Source: Rhodospirillaceae bacterium (lineage in GTDB: Bacteria; Pseudomonadota; Alphaproteobacteria; UBA6615). Taken from it: 64,000 bases of DNA. Below the pieces are notes generated by a model that was not told the DNA's origin, made no database searches, and saw only the letters and a program-made list of their open reading frames with translations. Location: contig PBPM01000031.1 of assembly GCA_002724635.1 (NCBI GenBank), positions 1 to 64,000 on the forward strand, written 5' to 3'. Below, piece after piece: positions 57,043-64,000 of this stretch. The first letter of the stretch is position 1; every line of letters begins with the position of its first letter. The position numbers and the translations under genes are program-made.

Positions 57043-57534
57043 ATGACGAGCAAGCGTGCTCGCGGACTGCGTGCCATCGGCGCCGAGAGCAGCCGTGCCA
57101 CCGCCACCATACGACGCAAGCGCGGCTTCTTCGAGGCGAGCGTGTTCTCGGACTGGGCCGATATCGTCGGTAGCGAGCTGGCGATCCAATGCGTTCCACT
57201 ACGCCTCGTGCGTGGCGACGATGGCGAAGGCGGCACCCTGCATGTCCGCGTCACCGGTCCGCTCGCCCTCGAACTCCAGCATCTCGAACCCCAGGTGATC
57301 GAGCGGATCAATAGCTATTATGGCTACCGTGCCGTCGCGCACCTACGCCTCCACCAGGGGCCAATCTCAGCACCCGCGCGGCCCGCACCCGCCATTCCCG
57401 GAAAGGCAGATCCCGACGACCTCGCACGGCTGGACGCCGATCTCGCCGGCGTGGAGGACCCCGAGTTGCGGCGCGCACTGCGCACCCTGGGCGAATCTGT
57501 GTTGGCCTGTAGCCGAACCCGGTCCCAATCCTGA
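57043..57534 (+). CDS. DUF721 protein, DciA-type
   Basis: 163 residues. The N-terminal DUF721 domain (RRKRGFFEASVFSDWADIVG, then LHVRVTGPLALELQHLEPQV, IERINSYYGYRAVAHLRL) matches DciA, the predicted DnaB helicase operator of bacteria lacking DnaC. The C-terminal 60 residues are Pro/Ala-rich and probably disordered. The mutY-dciA-dsbA-smc layout is familiar in Alphaproteobacteria. The DciA function is inferred from family membership. Confidence 0.85.
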   Translation: MTSKRARGLRAIGAESSRATATIRRKRGFFEASVFSDWADIVGSELAIQCVPLRLVRGDDGEGGTLHVRVTGPLALELQHLEPQVIERINSYYGYRAVAHLRLHQGPISAPARPAPAIPGKADPDDLARLDADLAGVEDPELRRALRTLGESVLACSRTRSQS

Positions 57535-57624
57535 GCCAAACCAGGGTCTCCATTCGGCCACAATCGGCTATCAGAATCGTCCTAAGGGTCGCTAAATGTT
57601 TGGCAGAATGCATCTTTTCTGCGC

Positions 57625-57653
57625 TTGGCCGGTCGTATACGCGTCCCTATAAT
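57625..57653 (+). promoter_or_regulatory. Sigma-70-like promoter of the DsbA-like gene
   Basis: TTGGCC (57625-57630), 17 bases, then a perfect TATAAT (57648-57653). Start near 57660, leaving a 22-nt leader with GGAGG five bases before the GTG. One of the best-formed promoters in the window; it probably serves smc as well. Confidence 0.65.
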
Positions 57654-57681
57654 CTTCTACATATAGTATTTGGAGGACCCT

Positions 57682-58299
57682 GTGGGCCTATATCGAGGAA
57701 TTGGAGCCGCCCTGACCGGCGCCATCGCACTCGCTTTTGCGGCGACATCCGCCCCTGCGCAAGAGACGATCGACGCGGCGACGGCGCTGCAGGAACGCTC
57801 GATCGGAAGCCCCGACGCGCCCGTTACTGTGATCGAGTATTTCTCGCTGACCTGTCCGGCATGCGCGAGCTTCCACAATGACGTCTACGGCGACCTTAAG
57901 GCAAAGTATGTTGACACGGGCAAGGTTCGCTTCGTTTATTCGGAGTTCCCGCGCGACGGTGTAGACCTGCGCGCCGGCATGATGGCCCGCTGCGCCCACC
58001 CGCGACGCTATGCCGGCCTGATCCAAGTCCTTTTCAAAAACCAGACGAAGTGGACGCGATCCAATGACCCTTTGGGTGAATTGGCAAAGATCGGCCGCCT
58101 GGCCGGGATCGACGAAGCCAGATTCCAGAGTTGCATAGCAAACGAAGAGCTCGCGAACGGAATCCTCTTAAGCCTGCAAAAGGCGAGTTCACTTGGTATT
58201 CAGAGCACGCCGACATTCGAAATCGACGGCCAGCTTTATTTGGGTTTGCGCTCGATCGAGGAATTCTCCGAAATCATCGATCCGCTTCTGGCGAACTAG
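57682..58299 (+). CDS. DsbA-family thiol-disulfide oxidoreductase
   Basis: 205 residues with a signal peptide (ALTGAIALAFAATSAPAQ), so periplasmic. Thioredoxin fold with the active site FSLTCPACASFHNDVY; the cis-Pro is in GIQSTPTFEIDG. The helical insert carries two more cysteines (MARCAHPRR and FQSCIAN). Start is GTG 57682 with GGAGG five bases upstream; it belongs to the DsbA/DsbG-like COG1651 group. Substrates unknown. It precedes smc by 64 nt. Confidence 0.9.
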   Translation: MGLYRGIGAALTGAIALAFAATSAPAQETIDAATALQERSIGSPDAPVTVIEYFSLTCPACASFHNDVYGDLKAKYVDTGKVRFVYSEFPRDGVDLRAGMMARCAHPRRYAGLIQVLFKNQTKWTRSNDPLGELAKIGRLAGIDEARFQSCIANEELANGILLSLQKASSLGIQSTPTFEIDGQLYLGLRSIEEFSEIIDPLLAN

Positions 58300-58363
58300 T
58301 GATTCGGTGTTCACAATGCACGGCGTCTTGTAGGCGGTGTTCTTTCTTGGGGGTTACGTACCG

Positions 58364-61300
58364 GTGCAGTTCAACAAGCTGAGACTGAGAGGCTTCAAAT
58401 CATTCGTTGATGGGACCGATCTCGAGATCGCGCCCGGCCTGACCGGTATCGTCGGCCCCAACGGCTGCGGCAAGTCCAACCTGGTCGAGGCCCTGCGCTG
58501 GGTGATGGGCGAGACTTCGGCCAAGCAGATGCGCGGCGGCGGCATGGACGACGTGATCTTCGGCGGTACGTCCGACCGTCCGGCCCGCAACGCGGCCGAG
58601 GTGGTGCTGAGCCTGGACAACCACAACCGCACGGCCCCAACCCAATTCAACAATTCCGACGATATCGAGATCTCCCGCCGGATCGAGCGCGAGAAGGGCT
58701 CGAACTATAAGATCAACGGCGACGACGTACGCGCACGCGATGTACAGATCCTGTTCGCCGATCAGGCAACCGGTCCGCGTTCCACCGCGCTGGTCAGCCA
58801 GGGCCGGGTCGGCGCTCTGATCAACGCCAAGCCGTCGGACCGGCGAATCCTGCTCGAAGAGGCCGCGGGCATCACGGGCCTCCATTCGCGCCGCCACGAA
58901 GCGGAACTGCGTCTACGCGCCGCCGAGAACAATCTGGAACGGCTCGACGATGTGCTTGTCACCCTAGACGCACAGCTTCAGGGCCTGAAGAAACAGGTCC
59001 GTCAGGCACGTCGCTACAAGAATATCTCCCAAGACATCCGCCGCACCGAAGCAACCGTCCTGCATCACCGCTGGACGGCGGCGGGCAACGACCTGGCGAA
59101 TGCCAAGAAACGTTTCCGCCAGTCCGAGACCGTGGTGGCAGAGCAGACCCGTGTGGTGTCCGAGGTCACGCGCCAACGCGAGGCCGCCGCGGCTGAACTG
59201 GTGCCCCTGCGCGAAACTGAGGCAGCAGCCGCAGCCGAGCTGCAGACGCTCAACATCGCCCGCGAAGAGCTGGACGCGGAGGAAGAACGCAACCGCACGG
59301 CGCGCGAACAATGGGAGACCCGGCTCGCCCAGATCGAGGCCGATCTCGGACGCGAACGCGGACTCGCCGCAGAGGCCCGGAATGCGCTGACGCGAATGGG
59401 CACCGAGAAAGCCGATATTGAGCGGGCCTGTGCCGGCGAGGCCGATCTGATCACTGAGACACTGGCAACATTGGAGGCCCGCACCGGGCGTGTCGAGGCG
59501 ATCGAGTCCGAACTGACCGGACTAATGGAGCGTCTGGCAACGGGGGAAGCCGAGATCACGGCCGTCGAGCGCGAGGTCAGCGAACTGGCCGCACGACGGC
59601 GCCGGCTCGAGACCGAAAGCGACGAGGCCAAGGCCGAGCGCGCGGCGATCGAGGAACAGGGGCTCTCATCGGACGAGCTGGAGACCGCGGAGGCGCGCCT
59701 CAACGCGGCGGAAGAAACACTCAAAGCGGCACGCGGCGCTCTCGATGACGCCGAGTCGGCGCGCGAACACGCCGACGGCGAGCGCGACAAAGCCCGCGAC
59801 GTCCGCTCTCAGGCAGATGAGGCCCTGTCGCGGATGCGTGCCGAGGCGGGAGCGCTGGAAGATCTGCTGGACACCGAGGCCGAAGCCCTCGACACCGATT
59901 GGACGCCGATGATCGACGCCGTCGAGGTCATGGCAGGCTATGAGGCGGCCCTGGGGGCGGCCCTCGGCGAAGACTTGGACGCGCCGTCCGACGAGCGCGC
60001 ACCGCGTCACTGGCAGATCATGGGCGCCCCCGCCGACGATCCGAGCCTGCCCATGGGTATCCGGCCCTTAAGCGAGTATGTCGGCAAGGCCGGGCCCCTG
60101 ACCCGCCGCCTGGCCCAGATCGGGGTTGTCAGCGATGTGGAAACGGGGGAACGGCTCGCCCGCGAACTTAAGGCCGGCCAGCGACTGGTCGATCGGTCGG
60201 GCAATCTCTGGCGCTGGGACGGCTACATCTCGCGCAACGACGCGCGCTCCTCGACCTCGACCCGCCTTCGGCAGCGCAACCGGCTCACCGAGCTCGCCAA
60301 ACGCATCGCCACGGCCGAGACAGGCTTCGAGACGATCGAGGCCGAACACCGCTCAGCACGCACGCGAGCCGATGCTGCGAGCGAGGCCGCCCGCTCGGCC
60401 CGCGCGGCGCTCGAGAACGCCGACGACACGGCCGCCGATGCGCGGCGCACCCATGCCGGTCTCGCGCGCGAATTCGCTGCGCGGGTGGCGCGTCACGATA
60501 ATCTGGGGGAGACCCTCGCCCGCATCAATGCCGATATCGCCGATATCGACGTGCGTGTCGACGATGCGCGCGCCCGATGCACCGCGGTTGGCGACCTCAA
60601 TGCCCTGCGCGGCAACACCGGGGCGCTGCGCGGCCAACTCAACGAGGCGCGGGCCGCATCCGTGGCCGCGCAGAGCGAGCATGACCGTCTCGTGCGCGAG
60701 TCCGAGGAACGCCATCGGCGCATCACCGCGCTGGCTGCCGAGGAAACCTCCTGGCAGGCGCGCGACAACGGTGCCGGCGAGCGGATCGCCGAGCTCGAGG
60801 CGCGCGACGGTCAGGCCCGGGGCGAACTCGAGACCCTCGCGGCCCGCCCGGCCAAGATCGAGATCCAGCGTCGGACCCTGATGGGCCGCCTAACGGCCTC
60901 GGAGGCACGACGCAACGAGGTCGCGGATGCGGTAGCACGAGCCGACGAGCGCTTGTCCCGGGCCGAACGCACCATGCGCGACGCCGAGGCCAGGCTTGGC
61001 GATGTACGCGAGGATAAGGTCCGAACAGAGTCGACCGTCGCCCAGGCTAGGCAGACCCTCGAGACCGTCGTCGAACGCATCACCGAGCGGCTGGAGTGCA
61101 AGCCCGAGGAAGTTCTGGCGCTGGTGGAGGTACCTGAAGGCAAGGAGATGCCGGACCTCGAATCGTCGGATCGTCGCCTCGAACGGCTGCTGCGCGAGCG
61201 CGACAATATGGGGCCGGTGAACCTGCGCGCCGAGCAGGAATCCGAAGAACTCATCGAGAAGATCGAGACGATCCAGACCGAGCGCGAGGATCTGGTCTCG

Positions 61301-61834
61301 GCGATCGACCGGCTGCGCCGCGGCATCGCCAGCCTGAACCGCGAGGCCCGTCAGCGGCTGCTTGCGTCGTTTGAGGAGGTCGACAAACACTTTCAGGATC
61401 TGTTCACGCGCCTGTTCGGCGGTGGACGTGCACATCTCGAGCTCACCGACGCGGAAGATCCGCTCGAGGCCGGCCTAGAAATCTACGCCAGCCCGCCGGG
61501 CAAGAAGCTTCAGGCCCTGTCGCTCCTGTCGGGCGGCGAGCAGGCATTGACCGCGACCGCGCTGCTGTTCGCGGTGTTCCTGACCAACCCGGCGCCGATC
61601 TGCGTACTCGACGAGGTCGACGCGCCGCTCGACGACGCCAATGTCGACCGCTTCTGCAACCTTCTGGACCACATCGCCCAGACGGGCACGACGCGGTTCC
61701 TCATCGTCACCCATCACCGAATGACGATGGCCCGCATGGACAGATTGTACGGTGTGACCATGCCCGAACGCGGCGTCAGCCAGCTCGTGTCGGTCGACCT
61801 TCGCGGGGCTGAGGAAATCCGCGCGATCGCCTAA
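58364..61834 (+). CDS. smc: Chromosome segregation ATPase SMC
   Basis: Condensin subunit that organises and segregates the chromosome with ScpAB. 1156 residues from GTG 58364 (VQFNKLRLRGFKSFVDG); the frame is open from GTG 58337 but the family start is the later one. Walker A is VGPNGCGKSNLVEALRW (about residue 28), hinge about 510-615, between two coiled-coil arms rich in Ala, Glu and Arg, then the signature LLSGGEQALTATALLFAVF and Walker B CVLDEVDAPLDDANV. scpA and scpB are not in the window. Confidence 0.97.
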   Translation: MQFNKLRLRGFKSFVDGTDLEIAPGLTGIVGPNGCGKSNLVEALRWVMGETSAKQMRGGGMDDVIFGGTSDRPARNAAEVVLSLDNHNRTAPTQFNNSDDIEISRRIEREKGSNYKINGDDVRARDVQILFADQATGPRSTALVSQGRVGALINAKPSDRRILLEEAAGITGLHSRRHEAELRLRAAENNLERLDDVLVTLDAQLQGLKKQVRQARRYKNISQDIRRTEATVLHHRWTAAGNDLANAKKRFRQSETVVAEQTRVVSEVTRQREAAAAELVPLRETEAAAAAELQTLNIAREELDAEEERNRTAREQWETRLAQIEADLGRERGLAAEARNALTRMGTEKADIERACAGEADLITETLATLEARTGRVEAIESELTGLMERLATGEAEITAVEREVSELAARRRRLETESDEAKAERAAIEEQGLSSDELETAEARLNAAEETLKAARGALDDAESAREHADGERDKARDVRSQADEALSRMRAEAGALEDLLDTEAEALDTDWTPMIDAVEVMAGYEAALGAALGEDLDAPSDERAPRHWQIMGAPADDPSLPMGIRPLSEYVGKAGPLTRRLAQIGVVSDVETGERLARELKAGQRLVDRSGNLWRWDGYISRNDARSSTSTRLRQRNRLTELAKRIATAETGFETIEAEHRSARTRADAASEAARSARAALENADDTAADARRTHAGLAREFAARVARHDNLGETLARINADIADIDVRVDDARARCTAVGDLNALRGNTGALRGQLNEARAASVAAQSEHDRLVRESEERHRRITALAAEETSWQARDNGAGERIAELEARDGQARGELETLAARPAKIEIQRRTLMGRLTASEARRNEVADAVARADERLSRAERTMRDAEARLGDVREDKVRTESTVAQARQTLETVVERITERLECKPEEVLALVEVPEGKEMPDLESSDRRLERLLRERDNMGPVNLRAEQESEELIEKIETIQTEREDLVSAIDRLRRGIASLNREARQRLLASFEEVDKHFQDLFTRLFGGGRAHLELTDAEDPLEAGLEIYASPPGKKLQALSLLSGGEQALTATALLFAVFLTNPAPICVLDEVDAPLDDANVDRFCNLLDHIAQTGTTRFLIVTHHRMTMARMDRLYGVTMPERGVSQLVSVDLRGAEEIRAIA

Positions 61835-61840
61835 TCACAA

Positions 61841-61868
61841 GCCGCGATTTCCCCCGGATTTCCGCGGC
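61841..61868 (+). terminator. Possible weak terminator after smc
   Basis: GCCGCG (61841-61846) and CGCGGC (61863-61868) can pair around a 16-base loop just after the smc stop, followed by CCTTTGTCCCCTTT, not a clean T-run. It may end smc transcription inefficiently. Confidence 0.25.
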
Positions 61869-61901
61869 CTTTGTCCCCTTTCGCATGTGCGGAATGTCAC
61901 C

Positions 61902-61930
61902 TTGACTTGCCCAGGGACGGTCGCTACGTT
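61902..61930 (+). promoter_or_regulatory. Candidate promoter of the ATP synthase Fo operon
   Basis: TTGACT (61902-61907), 17 bases, TACGTT (61925-61930). The start would be near 61937, with a leader of about 60 nt before atpI. It sits in the 161-bp gap between smc and atpI where a promoter is needed. Confidence 0.5.
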
Positions 61931-61995
61931 GCGCTCGCTTTCGGGCGTTGGTTCAGTCGAGCCGCGGGGACAGCAATTCGGGGACGAGGGGATCC

Positions 61996-62328
61996 ATGAC
62001 CGATCCGGACCATCCGCCTGAACTGCCTGAACTCAAACAGCGCCTCGGCAAAATTCGCGACCGGCGCGCGGGGGAACAACAAAAATCCTCGTCCCGGTCC
62101 AAAGGTGGCGCTTCGGATATCGGCGTCGGCGCAAAGGTCGTCGTCGATCTGGTCGCCGGAGTGGGTTTCGGCGGTGGCATCGGCTGGAGCTTAGACTGGT
62201 GGTTGGAAACGAAGCCCTGGTTCTTGGTCGTGTTCTTGATGCTTGGGTTTGTCGCGGGTTTGTTGAACGTCATTCGGACGGCAAACCAGGCAAGCCAGCC
62301 AAAGACAAACGGCGATACCGACGCATAG
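61996..62328 (+). CDS. atpI: AtpI/AtpZ-type ATP synthase accessory protein
   Basis: 110-residue protein with an N-terminal charged part (LPELKQRLGKIRDRRAGEQQ) and two membrane segments (AKVVVDLVAGVGFGGGIGW and PWFLVVFLMLGFVAGLLNVI). Family members assist Fo assembly or c-ring formation and may carry Mg2+. The ATG at 61996 is preferred to one at 61948, having GAGGGG just upstream. First gene of the Fo operon. Confidence 0.88.
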   Translation: MTDPDHPPELPELKQRLGKIRDRRAGEQQKSSSRSKGGASDIGVGAKVVVDLVAGVGFGGGIGWSLDWWLETKPWFLVVFLMLGFVAGLLNVIRTANQASQPKTNGDTDA

Positions 62329-62376
62329 GAATGGCCGCGTCGGGTTCAACGCCGAGAAAGACTGGAGAGTATCCGG

Positions 62377-63111
62377 GTGGCTAGTCCTCTCGAACAATTC
62401 ACGATCGTTCCGATTGTCGAACTCGAAGTTGCAGAGATCGATATCTCATTTACGAACTCGTCGCTCTGGATGGCGATCACGGCCGCCGTACTGGTGATAT
62501 TCATGGTCGTCAGCACCCAGCGCCGCGCGCTGGTGCCCGGGCGGATGCAGGCCTCGGCCGAGTATTTCTACCAGGTCATCGCGGACATGGTCCGCGACAA
62601 TGTGGGATCGCAGGGTCGCCCCTACTTCCCGTTCATCTTCAGCTTGTTCATGTTCATCATGTTCGGCAATCTGCTGGGGCTCATCCCCGGCGCATTCACG
62701 TTCACGAGCCATCTCGCGGTTACCTTCGCGATGGCGGCATTCATCTTCGTCGGCGTCACAATAATCGGCCTGGTGAAGCACGGCCTCAAGTTCTTCACGC
62801 TGTTCTTCCCGCACGGCGCGCCCATCGTCTCGGCGCCGGTGCTAATCCCGATTGAGATCATTTCCTACTTCTCGCGCCCGATCAGCCTGTCTGTGCGCCT
62901 GTTTGCAAACATGACCGTCGGACACGTGCTGCTCAAGGTCATCGGCGGCGGCGTCGTCGCGCTCGGCGGCTTCTGGGTCCTGCCCGGCCTGCTGCCGCTG
63001 GCCTTTCTGATCGCGATCACCCTGCTCGAAGTCATGATCGCCGTCATCCAGGCCTATGTGTTCGCCATCCTTACATGCGTCTATCTCAACGACGCACTGC
63101 ATCTGCATTAA
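62377..63111 (+). CDS. atpB: ATP synthase subunit a
   Basis: Fo subunit with the proton half-channels. 244 residues, start GTG 62377 with GGAGAG seven bases upstream. The essential Arg is in PISLSVRLFANMTVGHVLL; FPFIFSLFMFIMFGNLLGL and the C-terminal VMIAVIQAYVFAILTCVYLN are typical. About five or six membrane helices. It precedes atpE by 35 nt. Confidence 0.96.
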   Translation: MASPLEQFTIVPIVELEVAEIDISFTNSSLWMAITAAVLVIFMVVSTQRRALVPGRMQASAEYFYQVIADMVRDNVGSQGRPYFPFIFSLFMFIMFGNLLGLIPGAFTFTSHLAVTFAMAAFIFVGVTIIGLVKHGLKFFTLFFPHGAPIVSAPVLIPIEIISYFSRPISLSVRLFANMTVGHVLLKVIGGGVVALGGFWVLPGLLPLAFLIAITLLEVMIAVIQAYVFAILTCVYLNDALHLH

Positions 63112-63146
63112 TCCCCATACGAGAGAGCTTGAAGGAGCATTCAATA

Positions 63147-63383
63147 ATGGAACTCGAAGTCGCAACACAATTCGCGAGGCTCATCGGCGCCGGTCTGGCC
63201 GCCATTGGAATGGTCGGTGCCGGTATCGGTGTCGGTCGCATCTGGGCCAGCTACATCGAAGCGATCGGCCGCAACCCGGCGGCGAAGGACGAGATAGGTG
63301 CGTTTATCTGGATCGGTTTCGCGGTCACGGAGGCCATTGCGCTGTTCGCGCTGATCATGGCTTTCATTATCCTCGCCGGTTAG
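63147..63383 (+). CDS. atpE: ATP synthase subunit c
   Basis: 78-residue hairpin forming the rotor ring. The helix-1 glycine pattern is in GAGLAAIGMVGAGIGVG, the polar loop in GRNPAAKDE and the proton-carrying Glu in GFAVTEAIALFALIMAF. It is H+-type: there is no Gln/Ser pair of the sodium signature. AAGGAG precedes the ATG; a longer frame to 63075 overlaps atpB and is rejected. Confidence 0.97.
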   Translation: MELEVATQFARLIGAGLAAIGMVGAGIGVGRIWASYIEAIGRNPAAKDEIGAFIWIGFAVTEAIALFALIMAFIILAG

Positions 63384-63474
63384 TCGAAACCGAACGCAAC
63401 GGTTAGGGTCATACGGTCTAATGGCCCGCGGGCATGTCGGCCGATGACCGGATCGAAAGCGGAAGAGCACCGAA

Positions 63475-63966
63475 ATGCCTCAGTTTGAACCCTCCTCATT
63501 CGCGAGCCAGATCTTCTGGCTGGTCGTGTGCTTCGCCGTCGTCTTCCTGTTCGCGTGGCGCATCTATCTGCCGCGAATATCCGCGACTATCGATAACCGC
63601 CATCAGCGGGTCGACGGCGACATCAAGCGGGCGGAGGAATTGACGGCCGAGGCTGAAGAGGTGCTTGCAGCCTACGAAGCCGAGCTGACCAAGACCCGCG
63701 CCGACGCCCAGGAACAGCTGCACAAGGCGGCGGAAGCTGCGACGGCTGAGGCCGAGGCACGGAACGCGGCGTTGACGGAGAAACTGTCGGCCGATGCTGA
63801 GGCGGCGCGCGTGCGGATCAACGACGCCAAGCAATCTGCCATGGGCAACGTGTCCGAGCTCGTCGAGGATATCGCAAGCCAGGCCGTGGAGCGGCTGATC
63901 GGGGTAACCCCAGCCAGTGGTGCCGTTCGCAAGGCGGTCGACGCGGCCGCAGGGGAGCGCTCCTGA
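63475..63966 (+). CDS. ATP synthase subunit b'
   Basis: 163-residue peripheral-stalk subunit: one N-terminal membrane helix (SQIFWLVVCFAVVFLFAWRI) and a long coiled coil (RHQRVDGDIKRAEELTAEAE onward). b' and b occur together in Alphaproteobacteria, as the next gene shows; the YLPRISATIDNRH pattern assigns it to b'. Its stop shares one base with the following ATG (TGATG). Confidence 0.93.
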   Translation: MPQFEPSSFASQIFWLVVCFAVVFLFAWRIYLPRISATIDNRHQRVDGDIKRAEELTAEAEEVLAAYEAELTKTRADAQEQLHKAAEAATAEAEARNAALTEKLSADAEAARVRINDAKQSAMGNVSELVEDIASQAVERLIGVTPASGAVRKAVDAAAGERS

Positions 63967-64000
63967 TGTTCACACGGTTGTTCGCTGCATCGATCGCGCT
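63966..64000 (+). CDS. atpF: ATP synthase subunit b, first codons only
   Basis: ATG at 63966 opens MFTRLFAASIA, which continues beyond the window. Position directly after b' and overlap of one base with its stop identify it as the expected b subunit; eleven residues alone do not prove it. Confidence 0.6.
   Translation, partial: MFTRLFAASIA

Overview
The window is GC-rich, gene-dense chromosomal DNA from a free-living, respiring alphaproteobacterium. I would not name a genus. Class-level evidence: a CcrM-type GANTC methylase, a PetP/PetR pair, a bc1 operon (petABC), an ATP synthase Fo operon ordered I-a-c-b'-b, aerobic HemF, an ETF-ubiquinone oxidoreductase, and one GTTC-N7-GTTC site matching the alphaproteobacterial LexA box. 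I see no prophage, insertion sequence, CRISPR array or rRNA. Most genes are housekeeping and tightly packed, often with 4-nt ATGA overlaps. No intergenic stretch exceeds 300 bases.

Layout, 0-16 kb: the uvrC 3' end, pgsA and a molybdenum-cofactor run (mobB, moeA, moaD, moaE); ilvE on the other strand; petP, petR and a sensor kinase; csaA, a TetR-type regulator, proC, a YbjN protein and ubiK; then hldD, lgt, midA, pgeF and an unknown lipoprotein. 16-31 kb: prs, rplY, pth, ychF and a dienelactone hydrolase; on the minus strand a VOC protein, mtnP, a BKACE enzyme and petABC with a clear terminator; trmL-hemF; a secreted protein of unknown function followed by a decayed tandem copy; and cca, a NUDIX hydrolase and a DUF1285 protein.

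31-47 kb: a divergent four-gene MoxR/DUF58/BatA-DUF4159/membrane-protein operon; a glutathionyl-hydroquinone reductase with a pirin; a frameshifted DUF924 pseudogene; chaC; tRNA-Gln; gmd; ispE; a TPR protein; and ETF-QO. 47-64 kb: a uracil-DNA glycosylase lacking two of four Fe-S cysteines; a lytic transglycosylase, moaB and a kinase-like gene overlapping end to end; an SOS-box radical-SAM gene; a CPA2 antiporter; rnhB, ccrM, mutY, dciA, a DsbA-like protein and smc; then atpI, atpB, atpE, atpF' and the first codons of atpF.

Working together: petABC, ETF-QO and ATP synthase are parts of one respiratory chain, with ubiK (ubiquinone) and hemF (heme) supplying cofactors. The 47-62 kb stretch is rich in genome-maintenance genes. 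The points most worth a second look are the petP start codon inside a palindrome beneath a leaderless-type promoter, the LexA box on the radical-SAM gene, the secreted paralog with three nonsense codons, the MoxR operon, and the internally repeated lipoprotein. I did not find a convincing wholly new system.
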